Positions 34,985 to 47,763 of a stretch of DNA of 64,000 nt are shown here, in pieces. The stretch comes from Stratiolaelaps scimitus (lineage: Eukaryota; Arthropoda; Arachnida; Mesostigmata; Laelapidae). The first letter of the stretch is position 1. Every line of letters starts with the position of its first letter. The position numbers and the translations under genes are program-made. Under the pieces are notes generated by a model. That model did no database searches and had not been told where the DNA came from. It was given only the letters and a program-made list of their open reading frames with translations. Location of the stretch: contig JABWDB010000004.1 of assembly GCA_019614645.1 (NCBI GenBank), forward strand, positions 18,290,001-18,354,000, given 5' to 3'.

Positions 34985-35011
34985 GATAGATAGAGAAATA
35001 GATAGATAGAT
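34985..35011 (+). repeat. (GATA)n microsatellite
   Basis: GATA units with one interruption. Confidence 0.85.
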
Positions 35012-37944
35012 GGGGTGAGGGGAGAGGGAGGCAGCAGGCGGAGATCCGATAGCTGGAACACATCATGTACGCAGATCACGTCACCGAGGCAAAAAATGTC
35101 CCGAAGCCGTCGGTCCGAGCTTCGGCCCTGGCCTCGCTCCCAAGCCGCGCGCTCATCCTGCCGTTCCACCTCTGCCTCGCTTTCGTACGCTGCTCCTCTG
35201 TCCTCTGTTCCTCCTCTGAGAAACCTCTGAGGGCTAGCGGCGACGGCTAGAGCCAATCAGAATAAGCAAGGATACACATGAAACAGCACCGCGAACGCCG
35301 GAATAGCAGGGCAGGCTGCCGACACACGAGTCGTACACTGCTACAAGAAAACCCTTGAAGGCAGTAGTGCCACGAACCCCACGTGTCCCTGGTGCCCCTC
35401 AACCGTCACCCCCGAGGCTGGCCAATCCTCGCAATCTGTCCCCCGGTCTGACAGGCGTCAGCGGGCGTGTTGTAACCGCCTCGTACCACCGTCCGACCGA
35501 GCGTCCGCTCGCGATGCGACTGCAGAATAGTAGAGACGCTTGTCTCTATTTGATTTGGTTGATTCTTAGCGCAGACGCCGCCTCCGCCGCCGCCGCCGCG
35601 CTGAGAGATCTGCCCCGGGAACATCGTCGAGGTTGTTCGTTCGGAACGGGACCACAGGGAGTGCAAGAGCGAGTGAGCAGACAGCAGATGTTTGTGCGTA
35701 TATATACGTTTGTTCCTGCCGTCGGCTGCCTGGGGAACGGGGCTGAGGAAGCAAACTTTGAATTCAGCTCCTACGCTCGTTCGCTTCTTCGACCGGCTCT
35801 TAGCCTCAGATGAGCTCCAGCAGGACTTCGAATTGTACTCGTGCAGCGTGTCCGCTTCGTACGGCCGGCCGGCCGAGAGCGGGGGTCGGCTTTGTGGGAA
35901 GACGTCAGTGAAAGTCTCAGAATTTGTTGTGCAGAAGCCGGTACAATGTACATGTGCGTCTCGTATACCAACAACGAAATAGGGTCATTGATGATATTGC
36001 ATGAAGCGCTTTGCCATCCGGATATTCTCTGCTTGATTAATACAAAGTTCACTGTTTGCTCGTTCCTTGTGTCTTGTCATGCAGCTGATTAACTAGTGCA
36101 TAATCTCTTACTTTCTAATGCGTTTTTATCTACACTCGATTAGAGGAGATTGTCCACTGTCAACGGTCTTAGCCCACCAGAGAGGTAACGTTATGCTTCT
36201 AGTTTGATTCACGCCTTGTACAATAGGGGACGCAAGGAGAATTTGCAATCATGAACAGCCACGGTCACCCTCCATTGCTGAACATTGCTGATTTTGCCCT
36301 AGGTAGATGTGAAAGCACTGCCTACAGTAGGCCTCAGCTCGCCGAGAAAACTAGGTTACGAAAAACCGCCTCGTGGGATACTGGTGACATGGTGTGAATA
36401 TTCGATCGAATTAGGCTGTTGCAATCGTGATGCGTAGCGCAGAGGGACAGCGGTTATGGACGGCGATTGGAGGCACCAGACACGAATGGGTTTATGGCTT
36501 TAACCGTAGCACGATTCGAAAAAAGCTACCCTCAGCGGATTTGAGGGAAAATATGGAAAAGCTGTATCATTCGGCGGGCCTTTGTTTGTCTTGTGTCTTA
36601 TCCACGTTGAGCTCAACATCCCCCCACAATAATAACAAGCTACGAATTGGCCTGGTATCGGACACAAACGAAATGTCCGCCAATCTATCGGTTCATTGTC
36701 ACACTATTCGAATCGTTTAACTAATCATAGTATTTATTTGGAATATCTATGGTAATTCTATGAGATAGTGGAGCAATATCTCATAACAACTAAACGAAAG
36801 CTGCTAAAATCGTGCTAAAATAATTAGAATAATAATACTACTTCTCATTATTGTACTTCATTTTGCCACAGGGGCTGAGACGCAGCGAAGTGTGGTTGAA
36901 ATTGATTTCAATATATTGTAACTGGCTAATATATTTTATATTGTACGATTATAAGTATTCTGTATAGCGATGACTGGTTCACACATTATTGGTCTTGCTT
37001 CTGAGGATAGAATATGGAGATGAAATCGACAATCACGAAGACTGGCTGGTCTACTCTCGACCTCCATGTAGACCTCGAATAACTGGCCGGAATAATGGAA
37101 TAGGCATAGAGAGAAAATTGCAATCATGACCTTATCGGTATAATCATGTTCGACAATGTAATGCTATGTGTGATTTTAGACCCGGTCGCCTTTGGTAGCT
37201 TCAGGATGTTGCGTTACCTGCAGGGGGTTGTAGCCTAAAAGTTGAGTCCGATATCTCGTGGCGTTAGCTCGTTATTTTCCCGAGCTGTCCGTATCTCACA
37301 TGCAGTAAAACGACACTTCTTCACCGCCTCATGCCGCTCACGGCGCTAAACACCTTCGTTCGGGGTGAGGACGGCATGTTAACCGATCTAGCTCTTAGCC
37401 GTAAGCATGTTAGCTTGCTCCCATGTGTCCTCCTGCGGGTTGAGCTTCAGCGCTGTTATCAGCTGAGCGCCCGCTGTTCGCCTGCCTCACTCAGTAGCAG
37501 GTGTCCCTCGAACGCTGCCGCAGGGCCCCGTCTCTGATCGTGCCGGCCCACGACCAGAGTCGTGGAAAAGGCCAGGCAAGGTGGAGCAGTAAATCACCCC
37601 CGGGGTGGAGCCCGGCGCGCGCCAGCTCGACCCTTGATACTTTTCCTTTTCTGTCCAGCGTCCCAAGCCTTCAAGCTCCCAAGGCTCCGACCCAGACTCT
37701 ACCCACGGGAGGGGGTCGCGTTTGTGGACGGCACAAGGAACATCGGGAGTCCGAATACTTCCGTCGTCTGCAAGTTGCACACCGCCGCCGCTGGCGGCCA
37801 GTCTGCCGCCGTCTGTTTATGCTGCTAAAGTCATCGCCTGGACGGCTTCGCCGCCGCCGCCACCAACCCCGCTCGCCGTACCGTTGTCATTCCCGCACGC
37901 AATGGAAAACGTGGAAGGGAACACCGTAGTGCGAGCTGGGAGGT

Positions 37945-37947
<3 letters not shown>

Positions 37948-37991
<44 letters not shown>

Positions 37992-38002
37992 ACATATATA
38001 TG
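37948..38002 (+). repeat. (AT)n microsatellite, about 55 bp
   Basis: Long AT run with a GTATAC interruption near 37988; the longest in the window. Confidence 0.95.
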
Positions 38003-38405
38003 TAGAGACCGACGCAACGCTACCCAGAGGTAAGGGCGCAACTAAACAGAGTTAGTATCGTCGTTTGCTGGTGCTGCCGCTGCAGACTCCTTTTTTCCTT
38101 TCGGTGTCGTTGTCTTGTGGCGGAGGCCGCAGTAGTAGCATGGGGAAACGGGTAGTTGAGTGGCTATGGCCGACCGTGTCGACCAAGCCGCCGCTATCAT
38201 GGCAACGTTTCACCGTACCCTTCGTTTCTCGGGCACTGGACAACTCATAGCACTCAGGGGAGCCATTCGGGGATTACCAACGACAACCGACAACCAACCA
38301 ACAAACAAACAGGTCGGCGACGCGTGCGGCCGCAGCAGAAGCGTGCCAGCGCCCGCTAACATTCCCAACCAGCCGCTAGGGCGACACCGAGACATCCACA
38401 GAGTG

Positions 38406-38427
38406 TGAGAGAGAGAGAGAGAGAGAA
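38406..38427 (+). repeat. (GA)11 microsatellite
   Basis: Pure GA run. Confidence 0.9.
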
Positions 38428-39488
38428 ACACCTCCACACGTACACAGCTCTGACTGTCGTGGCAGACAAGCGACCGACATAGCGACACAGATCGACTCGG
38501 AAACAGAACGGTGGCTGGTTACCGAGTTTCCGTGCGATGCCTGGCCCGGCTGTCGCAGCAGAGCAGCCCGCTAAACTCTTGGCACGGTTGTAGTAGTAGT
38601 TGTGGTAGTCGCTTCTATCATGGGAGCGGGCCAGCAGCAGCAGCGGCAGAAGCGGGCCACGAAACTCTTCGCCGAGATGTTCCCGCGGGTCGACCTCCAC
38701 ACTTCTCTCATTTTGAGGACACGATGAAGGAGGTGGCGGCGGCTGATGAGCTGCCGGCAGAAGCCGTCAGGGCTCTATGAGCCGTAGTAGCTAGGGCACT
38801 AAAAGATGTAACTTCGAATTGCTTCCAGCTACCTCCAGCGGCGCCAGGGTGGCACGGGCAATTGTGGCTGGCGAGAAGGGGTCTAACCATTTATTAGGCA
38901 TATCTGTCCGGACACGGTACGTCAGCTGTACTAGCTTATCGACGGCGAGGGAAAATTCAAACAGCGAACGTTACTCACTATCGTGTGGCACACGAACGGT
39001 CCAGACTTCACTCGCGCATATTGTAGTGATGTCCTGCCGACGTGCATGTGTAATTATTATAATTGTTATCGTATTATCACACACTCATTGGCATACGGGT
39101 GCATTTCTTTTTTTATATACAAACAGTCGATCAACCGTACATGAATTTCATCGCACGGTGGTGACATTAGGTTCGACAAAGAAGTGAAAAAAAAGTGGTG
39201 TATTAAGGAATAGGATATTCACGTTCCCTCCCTCCCAGGACACTTGAATTTAAAAAAATCAACCTCCTGCAAAGATGCAAATCCCGCTGCAGAGCGGTTC
39301 ATATTGTTAGGCGCCATGATGTGCATAGGAGCATCCGCGAGTGTTGTTGCCAAAGCGTACATAACACAACAGAGATCTCATTTTGCTTGATTTGCGTGAT
39401 TTTTGCTTGATTTAAGACGAAACGAATTTGGTGCAAAATTTATTTAAAATTGCCGAAGAATACGGTGACGGTTTGTGGACTATTACAG

Positions 39489-39528
<40 letters not shown>
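39489..39528 (+). repeat. (AT)n microsatellite
   Basis: AT run with one AC interruption at about 39499. Confidence 0.9.
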
Positions 39529-40670
39529 GGAATTTTACATTATAGGTGCGAGTTCGATATCAGCTGAAAAGCTGTCCGATGTAGTCACATTTGAAGGTTA
39601 TTGTATCGAGAGATGTGGTGAGAACTTGGATCTCAAAAACAAATAACAAATATTTATTAGTACCTCTACAGGTATTTTCGCGCACGTCGAGCGAGTCTTT
39701 GCAAAAGGTTTTTACATGTTCTCCACGCCGCAAAGTACAGTTATTGATGCGCATTGCTGGCTGGCCTGATTTTGTTGTTGTCGGCTTTTGGTCGATCAAT
39801 CTACGAAAATCAACAAGCGAACGACGTAATCGATGTAATACGTTGATTCTAGTCGGGTGCCAAATCGCTTCCGAGTGGAAAGGCGGCTCGGAATCTTCGA
39901 TAGCTCTCACGGGTAGAACTTGAGCTGTTGGAAATCCGCTCACTTATTGATAAGGCACCACAGAGTCCTTGTTTATCATCAGGCGTTGGCACTCGCCTTT
40001 TCTAGCTGAAGAAATCCGATAGCAATGAATGCGAATATGGCTAGCGACGTATACAACTCCTGCAGTATGAGCAGATATAACGAAAGAGGAGATCATATGA
40101 TATTTGAACACATTTTGATGGACTGAATTTCTGCTCAACTACTGACCAATTAGCACGTGCTCACGGTGTCGTCTTGGTTTCTCTTAATAACATAAGGATG
40201 ATATTTATCTATTATCTATCTGTCAGAAAGAACGCGTTTGTGCTGCTTGTCATGCAATACCTGACGCTCACTTGGCCATACGTTCCAAACGTTACTTACC
40301 ATATTTGATCAACTACGGCGTTATGCAGTGCCTTCGGTAGTGATGGATTACACTTTGTTGTAATTCTTGCGTAGATCGTAATGTCACGTACAGATTTGGC
40401 ACAGGTCAACCAAAAGAGTAAAACAGTAACCTTGTTTGCAACCGTGTGTTTTGCAAACAGTTCTCTCAAGCTAACAGCTTAGGAACAGTAAAATATCAAG
40501 TACCAACCTAATGGATTAGTGTTCACCTTATCATTTTGTTGGTTTTTTTACCTTTCCTCTATGCTCATAGAAAATGTATTGTACCAACGGCTCGTTCCAG
40601 GGATGATCATATCCAGAGAAGCAGCTCCGTCAAGTGCCGCCTGCGAAGTTGTCCAGTCAAACCCGCTTAG

Positions 40671-40692
40671 AGAAAGAGAGAGAGAGAGAAAA
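40671..40692 (+). repeat. (GA)n microsatellite
   Basis: GA run ending in A-rich sequence. Confidence 0.85.
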
Positions 40693-42130
40693 AGAAGAGC
40701 GACTGCTGCCTTCGGGCCTGACCAAGCCCTAAGAGTTCAATCATTCTGTGTGCACTGCTCGACGCCTTGGTTTTGTTCCAGTCAACGTATCTACCGAACT
40801 CGCTAACTCCACGAAACCGATCGACTGACCGTTTCCTGCCAGTCGTAGTGGAGGGCGGGGGGAGGGATCGAGCTCTACTTTACTCTAGCCTACTCCTTTG
40901 TACTGACGACTCTGGAGGAAGACGCCGAAATGAGAAACCGCAACAACAAACTTTTCCCATTTAGAAGCGCCCCAGCCCCATAACTCGCAGCAGCAAAGCT
41001 AAAGCGAAATAATAAGAAAGAAAACCGAAAGGAGGCATCCGCGTACAAAGTGCGCAACCCAGCGTAGCGCGGCGAGAGTGTTCGTTCAGCGGATCGACAC
41101 CCTCGCGCGCAGGACGCTGGGAGGAGCCCGAGACGCAGGACACTCACGAACTGCTCAGGCTCGGTAGCTCGGCCGAGTCAGCCGAGTGGGCTTGCGAATC
41201 GCACGGCTGCACCCATCGGCTGAGAAGGAAGGAGGGAGCGAGACAACGATGCCACACTGGCCCTCGTCCATCCTGCGAAACTGGCGGCGTCGGCGGCACA
41301 GCTTTTCGGGGACACTCCTCTGTCTTCTGCTGGCCGAAAGCGAAGAAGGTGGCCGGTTGGGTGGCAAGGAAGATTGGACTCAAAAATCGCGTCGCTATTC
41401 TGAGTGCTCAACCGTGCACGGTTCGTTCGGAGTGGAGAATGAAAACTAGGGCTAGCGTAAGGGGGCTAACGCTAGAGAGTTAGAGGCTGCCGGCCTCACC
41501 AGTGTCCACCATTCTCTGCAGAGCCTGAAAAGCTACCTTGCACCTCGTGATGCGCTGTGATCAGACCAGTTGCGTCATACAGACCTGGCTTGAGGGGGAC
41601 ATTTCAGAACGTCAACGGGTCGAGCCAGACAGCCATCGCCCCTGCAGAAGGAGTCGACTGCCGGGATGACGCCAAGACGGTGCTGCAGTGAGTGCTGCTG
41701 GGCTCGGGATTGGCCTTCCGGACCCTTCCGAACGCCTCCCACCCTGCCGGCCCATAACCCTAGCCCTGCCAGAGCTCAGACCGCCCGTAACCGACGCCCC
41801 CAGGGTCCGACTTCTCTATGACGTCCTTACTCCTGAAGACCTGCCTGCGAGGCGGGAGAGCCCCAAAGAGCAGGGCCAGCAGAGGCAACGGCGGGAGTGG
41901 CAGAGAGAGCAGGAGGACAGGGAGAGAGAGAGGCTGAGAGAACCTCCATTTCTCGCGCCACTGGCTTCATTCTCCTGTCCGGTGGCGCGTTGGGAAAGCA
42001 GGACTGACCTGGCGGAGCGGGTACATAGAAAGGTCCAGGCTCGCTGCTCGAACTGCCCCCCCTCCCCCCGCCACTACTCGCCGGCGCTCACTGCCTCCAT
42101 TGAAGGTCTTCGTCCTTCGCTTCGTTCGTC

Positions 42131-42138
42131 TATAAAAG
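42131..42138 (+). promoter_or_regulatory. Isolated TATAAAAG box
   Basis: TCTATAAAAGG is a perfect TATA consensus in GC-rich DNA. There is no good initiator 28-32 nt downstream; the nearest TCAGT is 55 nt away at 42186. A use as a promoter is possible but unsupported by spacing. Confidence 0.25.
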
Positions 42139-43304
42139 GACGACAAAGGAACGGCCCCGCAGGGCGGTGCCACCGGCACTGACACTCAGTGGTCTTCGCC
42201 TGTGTTCTCTCGCCGCCGTTCTTGCTTCAACGATAGCAACTATGGTGGTTGGTAGCTCGGTCGGACCGTCGCTTCTGCTTCCGCTGCCACTGCTAAAGGC
42301 ACTGCGATGAGAAAAAAGATCTTCGTCCCAGCGCGACCGACGATAGTCCGTAGGGTGATTTGGTCGTCTGCATGTTCCCCCCCATGTGTGATAGAGAGAA
42401 ACAAAAGACACACATTTAGCACGACCCTGCCGCGCTAGCACGCCCGTCAGCAAAGCGCTTCTCGTTTCTGCTATGCAACGTCATAGAGCAGTGAGCCGCG
42501 TGTTCAAATCGCTGACTCACCACAGGGTGGCGACCCATTCGGCTCGTCCCATGCTGGTTGTCAGTGACAGAGCGTCGCATCACGCCTTCAGCGTTCCATT
42601 CTTCGTTGGACTGTGCGTTTCGGCTCTGCCGAATTCAGAACGCGGACCGGTTTTCTGACGGTGTACGCTCTTCGTCGAGTTCTCGCGTTTCTCCGTTCGT
42701 TCGGGTTAGACTCAAATTCAAACGTAAGACGGTTGAGGTGTGTGTCACCTCGTAGCCTCCTCGTACCGACTGACACCAATGGCCCTGGCCTAGGCCCGGC
42801 TCGCCCCGCTTTGCGAGCTCTTTGTTATGCAAAAGAGATTACAGCGATATGGGGACGCAGAGTAGCGTACAAGGTGACGGCCAGAGTTCCATAAAGGGCG
42901 GGGGAGGGGTAACCGAGCGACTGGGTAACTATGATCACTATAGCGTAGAAAACGCATAGAGGCGGCTGTGTCATCTCGTGAACTCGTCTCCAATAAGACG
43001 GCAACTTCGGCATTCGCCACAAGAGACATGGAGACATAGAGCAGGCCGCGTGAGAGGGCCCCCTCTCCAGCGGCTACCACATACATGATACAAACAGACC
43101 CACACACACTTGCTCGTTTACTGAAGTGTAACCTTTGCTGGTATACTTATATATTGAATACTTGGTGTAAACAGGTGATTAGCTTCAGATCTGCAAGATT
43201 AAGGGCGCCTACAGAGTACACGTGCATATGTGTCCAGGGCAACTGTTCCAATTACTGCAATCGCAGATGCAACAGGTCGGCAAAGACACTGATGAGTGTC
43301 CCAA

Positions 43305-43323
43305 GTATATATATATATATATC
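43305..43323 (+). repeat. (TA)9 microsatellite
   Basis: Pure TA run. Confidence 0.9.
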
Positions 43324-43401
43324 ATTTACGGTTCTCCCTTCTTCCAGAAAAGTGCCTATTCACTCTATGACAGAGGGCTTAGAGCTTAGGGCTTTCAAGC
43401 G

Positions 43402-43424
43402 TTATATATATATATATATATATA
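43402..43424 (+). repeat. (TA)11 microsatellite
   Basis: Pure TA run 80 bp from the previous one. Confidence 0.9.
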
Positions 43425-44375
43425 GCCGATTTTGCCCGACATATCTTCTCCTGAACGTTTCAGCTCCGTCAGGCAAGGATCGGCCTGAACGTTTCACGTT
43501 TTAAAAGCCTGACAGTTGGCGGGCAGCCAGGTAGAGTCGAGAAGATACCATTTGCATCCGGAAAGCATCTGTGATCTATGAAACGAGCGGAAGTGAAGGT
43601 CACGGAGAACGCTACACAAGGAAGAGGGACCCTAAGCGAGCCTCCGCCATACAACCGTGTACAACAATATACCTTATCTCGCTGGTACATAGATGGACAT
43701 AGCAAGTGAAACGCACGATTGTACCTGGACGTACGCATTCAAACAGTGTGATAAGTGATTCCGGTGACAAAATGGTATTATGTTTATTTCTACTTTTCTT
43801 TTCATAAGATCATGTTTTATTTACTCAATAGGCTATGCTTATGCTGTACTTTACAGATAGTGATTTGTTGATGCGATTGACAGTCGATTTCGGAAAATTA
43901 CTACAATCAAGCGAATTTTATCTGTTAAAAATTTAAAGAAGTACAGGTAAACGTGGGTATCTGAGAGGGTTTCGAGAAACATGGAAAAACCACATTTTTT
44001 TACTTAACTCTAGAAGCATTTAACACGATTATGATTCAGAGATAATCTGGTCGCTTTTTGAGAAAAACGACCCTGGGATAGACATTATCAGATTTCTACA
44101 AAATACATATTTGACCGTCTGCGTCCTAGCCAACGAATCTTTTATTTCAACTTGGTATGCAAATTGATGCAACAAATTCGTTGGATGAAGCTTTTTACGT
44201 AGTAATCCATTGTTGACCGAGCTTTGGGCCGAACTAACCGTCTAAGTCGTTCTCCGAGAAGAATATAGGCCGTCCAAGTGCTCCGTCAGAGACTCCCCTT
44301 CACTCTGCCCTCCTGTCTGTCTGAGTTGTGCCTTAAATTAGCCATTATGCTGTTTCCAGTCGTAATGCGGTGAAC

Positions 44376-44612
44376 ATGCCGCTGAAGCCTACGGCCACCA
44401 GTAACGGCGTCATTTTTTATTGGAGAGGAAATGGTCTAGTAATGGCTTTTGAAAGGGCTCTTGTCGCTGCGTTTTCTGCTACCGCCGCTAACGTGGTCCA
44501 TGTTCACCGTCCGAATTGTTCGAACATCGACGTTCCACAGCTCTGGCTCACCGACGCATCGTTTCCGCTTGTGGTGCGATCAGCTCTAATTGGATTAAAC
44601 TTCGTTTTGTAG
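44376..44612 (+). CDS. Weak candidate ORF, 78 aa
   Basis: The ATG at 44376 has A at -3 and opens 78 codons (MPLKPTATSNGVIFYW start, ending ALIGLNFVL). The peptide has no low-complexity stretch and two hydrophobic segments. It ends 178 bp before the TATA box at 44790. No family recognised and no promoter of its own seen. Confidence 0.18.
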   Translation: MPLKPTATSNGVIFYWRGNGLVMAFERALVAAFSATAANVVHVHRPNCSNIDVPQLWLTDASFPLVVRSALIGLNFVL

Positions 44613-44789
44613 TGGATTGTATGCCTGGCCTGGTCTGGTTTGGTAGACGACAAACGCTGCATTTCTGAGTCTATTTATGTTCGTGACAGAATCGCGGATG
44701 GCACATCGTAAGTCTCCCTTAATAAAGAGTGGCAGATACTCAGCATGTATGACATACTTCAACAGATACCATTATGCATGTGGTAGACT

Positions 44790-44824
44790 ATAAATGCATT
44801 CAATTCCATCTGAGAAGTCAGAGA
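44790..44824 (+). promoter_or_regulatory. TATA box with GTCAGAG initiator
   Basis: TATAAATG at 44790 and GTCAGAG with predicted start A at 44821 are 31 nt apart. A short leader, an ATG and a splice donor follow within 40 nt. That layout is common for arthropod secreted and cuticle genes, whose first coding exon is often only a few codons long. Confidence 0.42.
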
Positions 44825-44858
44825 AGCATTGTTGCATTGCAGATGACGCTGTCAAAGG
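44821..44858 (+). CDS. Candidate first exon with five codons (MTLSK) and a splice donor
   Basis: From the predicted start at 44821 there is a 23-nt leader, an ATG at 44844, then codons for Met-Thr-Leu-Ser-Lys, and AAAG|GTACGA with the donor GT at 44859. The intron would be phase 0. I could not identify exon 2: a good acceptor after TTTATTGCAG near 45145 gives a frame that stops after about 15 codons. The coding claim rests only on promoter-ATG-donor order. Without splicing the frame ends a few codons further on. It may equally be a non-coding first exon or chance. Confidence 0.25.
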
Positions 44859-46003
44859 TACGAATCGCATTACTTTGAACTGTCAAGATCATTTAGTCGT
44901 GCAACTGTCTACGCCAAGCTGATCAAAGCGCAATTGGGTTTTAGGAATTGTGTTAGCCTGTCGCTAAAAATGTTACGCATCTAAACGTCGTTAGAGGCGA
45001 TGATTTTTGCTCGCAACTCTATGGCCTACATTTCATTGAGGATGTAATGTGCGACTTATTGTTCGATCGACGGTTTGGTTAGGTTTGCCTGAATGTATAT
45101 TTGGGGCGATGCTAAACGGTTTGGAGCGCCTGACTTTATTGCAGGATCGAGTAAAAAAGAGTTTTTGTGTCGGTTGTGCTCGAGATACATAATAATAATA
45201 CCTATAACATCTATAATAGCTGAACGTCAGTTTGGCTGGCTGACTGACTGTCGCCCCCGAGTCCGGTCATTCGTCCAACAGTTGACCTAATGCGGAAATA
45301 GGATCCTGTTAGGCTTTTCGTAGCCTGCGCTACAGGAGTGCACGCGAGTTCTCCTGGCCACTCAGCATAATGTGACATCGTCGAGCAAACAGCGGGTCCG
45401 TAGCAGCAGCAGCAGGGGCCGCCGCCTGTAGAGGGCCATGGGCAATAGGCACCGGAGACGGACAGCAAGACGCGAGCACGCGGCAAAAGAAACTGCCTGC
45501 ACCAGAGGAGCTCGCATAAGGGCCCGTTCGTCGGCGAAGAGCCTGACGTACGAAGACGACGTGGCTCTGCGTGCGCACCCATCGTTCTGCAGGACCCGCA
45601 AGGCCAAGCAACAAGACAAAGGGCAGCATCGCTTCGACTGTCGGCAGCGGCGCAGTACGTCTACTCGGCTAAGCGCTTCGGCTTCGGCCATGTCCTACGA
45701 TCTTCCTGCTGACTGGGCGCTAGCCGGATCAGCTTACGGCCTCACGTCGACAGAACCCTTCTGCGAGTTCCCCTGCTGGACGGGCTAGTGTGCAGTCAGG
45801 ATCAACAACGAACTCGTTGTTCGACGAAGACTGAACACTAGAAACTACGACGAGACGACGAAAACCGCAAACCTTTCTATTTTGATCGGCCGTTGTAGTG
45901 TCCACCTCGCTGTGTTGGGAGTTTTCAGCATTAATATACTTAGTAAATAGCATTAATGAAAACACAAAATAACGTATTTTGCACATAAAGGTATCACCAC
46001 TTG

Positions 46004-46345
46004 ATGATTCTGCTGGATACGGGACTTTTGCGCAGGGTTACTGTGGCATTTTACTATATTGATGACAAGACGTGTCTTATGTCACGCATGGTTCCCAAGA
46101 GGAATGTTTATTGGTACAGTGCCTCAGCATTGTGCCTCAGCATTGCTCTTCACGCTCGCACTAAAACTGCAAGTCTCGCTTGTTTACGTCGAAGCGTCCT
46201 AGGCGACCTTAGGCGAGAGCCTCAGGACGTCGTTAGCCATTTAGTTTTGGAGCGCGATACGAGAACACACAATTGTAAGAATGACGTGCCTGCAAAAAAA
46301 TCACGTTCATGTAACCAAAGAAAACGTCTCCATGGGATGCTCTGA
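46004..46345 (+). CDS. Weak candidate single-exon ORF, 113 aa
   Basis: An ATG at 46004 opens 113 codons (MILLDTGLLRRVTVAFYY start, basic C-terminus KKSRSCNQRKRLHGML). The codon mix is even, without simple repeats, in moderately AT-rich DNA where such a frame is less expected. A 14-bp tandem duplication (GTGCCTCAGCATT repeated) lies inside it at about 46119-46146. No promoter was recognised at its 5' end. Product unknown; chance is a serious alternative. Confidence 0.2.
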   Translation: MILLDTGLLRRVTVAFYYIDDKTCLMSRMVPKRNVYWYSASALCLSIALHARTKTASLACLRRSVLGDLRREPQDVVSHLVLERDTRTHNCKNDVPAKKSRSCNQRKRLHGML

Positions 46346-46533
46346 ATTGAGACAAAGATGACCTTTTGGGTCATAACTGCGACGACAGTTACGAAATTGT
46401 AGAACAACTGAATTCGGGCAGACGCCCGCACGGCCCTCCCACATGTACAATCGGAGATACTGCAGAAATAGCGAAAAGGCCAGCACGTAGCTTAAATCCG
46501 AGCCATCAGCTGCATATGAGTCTTAATCTTACT

Positions 46534-46589
46534 AGCATGTCCTTACACTTGAGAAACGGAGTGTCCGAACGAAGCATGTCCTTACACTT
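46534..46589 (+). repeat. 17-bp exact direct repeat
   Basis: AGCATGTCCTTACACTT occurs at 46534-46550 and again at 46573-46589. Confidence 0.7.
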
Positions 46590-47518
46590 CTCTCCCTAAG
46601 CCTGCGCCGTGTTCGTAGATAATCATAACAAGCGATTCACCCTGTATATACATACCTGAATATATGAAATTCATTTTTATTGTGGCCTTCTTTGAAATAC
46701 CATACACTACGTTTAGATGATTTATAGGGCTAGAAAAGGAACCGTACGGATGAGTTGTCGTCGATTCCGTGTCATTTCAACATCGAGGCGCCGACTGAAT
46801 GAAAGGAAATAATTCGAAGCGAGACCGTCTCCGTCGAACAGGCCATGCGAGTAGTATCATAGATGTCGCAGAGCGCTAGATGTGCCATCGCGAGGACGAA
46901 GTATCGAAGTGAGCTGGAAAGATCAAGACAACATATTGCGCTGTCTTCCGCTTTGTCTCTCCCGTTCTCTCACTCTATGATTCTCCTTAGCGTTCTCTTT
47001 GCCGTGGTTTCGACATGAACAGCAGGCAGAGGCAACATGCGGCCTCCCAACAGTGCTTTAAAGACGGGCAATGCAGATCCATGCGCCGAGAGGAGAAAGC
47101 TCTGTCGACTCTGTCAAATACTCCCGCCATTCGTAAGCGGAACACACAACCGGAAGGGCGCCGACGACGGGATGGGCTGAGCGCTGAAACGGCAGCGCGC
47201 AACTTTGAATGCGTTTTATTTCGCATGATCGCGCCGACCACTGCCGCAGTGCCCATGCAGGAGCGTTGCCGGGATCGCGATGACATGCTCTCTCGCTATG
47301 GCTCGCTGCGGCCGAGAGAAGCGGACCATCGTCGCGGAGTTCGTAAGATCCCGAACGCCGATGCCGCCTTCTCCTGCGTTTTCATCCGCTTCTACCTTTT
47401 AGCTCTGCTGTTCTCCGGGTGCGGAGAGAAGCTACCCCCAATCTGCACTGGCAGCCACGCCACCATCCGGAGCAAGTACTGACTGCTCTGCTTTGCTTGG
47501 CCAAGGAACAAGGAAGAG

Positions 47519-47551
47519 CGAGAGAGAGAGAGAGAGAGAAAGAGAAGAGAG
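47519..47551 (+). repeat. (GA)n microsatellite
   Basis: GA run; the mirror-type CT run lies 180 bp downstream. Confidence 0.9.
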
Positions 47552-47729
47552 AATGTAAGAAAAACAATACATTCATTTATCAGGCCTCTTCATCCGCCGA
47601 AAACGGCGAAACGGGCCAGTGGCCACGTTGGCAGAATAGAAAAACAGCCGTGCGACCGAGGCAGCACGGCTACGCAACTGCCCTAATCCCCGCTCACTGA
47701 GGGGTTTTGTGCGCAGGCCGCTTATGTGT

Positions 47730-47762
<33 letters not shown>

Positions 47763-47763
47763 C
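47730..47763 (+). repeat. (CT)n microsatellite
   Basis: CT run with one CC interruption; complementary to the GA run at 47519. Confidence 0.9.

Larger units (their letters stand above)
31745..37940. other. Non-coding block downstream of the retroelement fragment
   Basis: CT, GAA and GATA repeats and chance frames up to 182 codons (33693-34241). The 36.1-37.2 kb part is AT-rich with nothing seen. Confidence 0.45.
38010..44365. other. Non-coding block
   Basis: GA and TA repeats and the isolated TATA box at 42131. The 164-codon frame at 41688-42182 gains an Arg/Glu-rich stretch from a GA run and is not accepted. Confidence 0.45.

Noticed and set aside
42490..42540. B-box-like GTGTTCAAATCGC
   Set aside because: No A-box at a workable distance and no resemblance to either SINE tail.
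45203..45233. TATAAC followed by GTCAGTTT
   Set aside because: Spacing is 26 nt, shorter than normal, and no coding frame follows.
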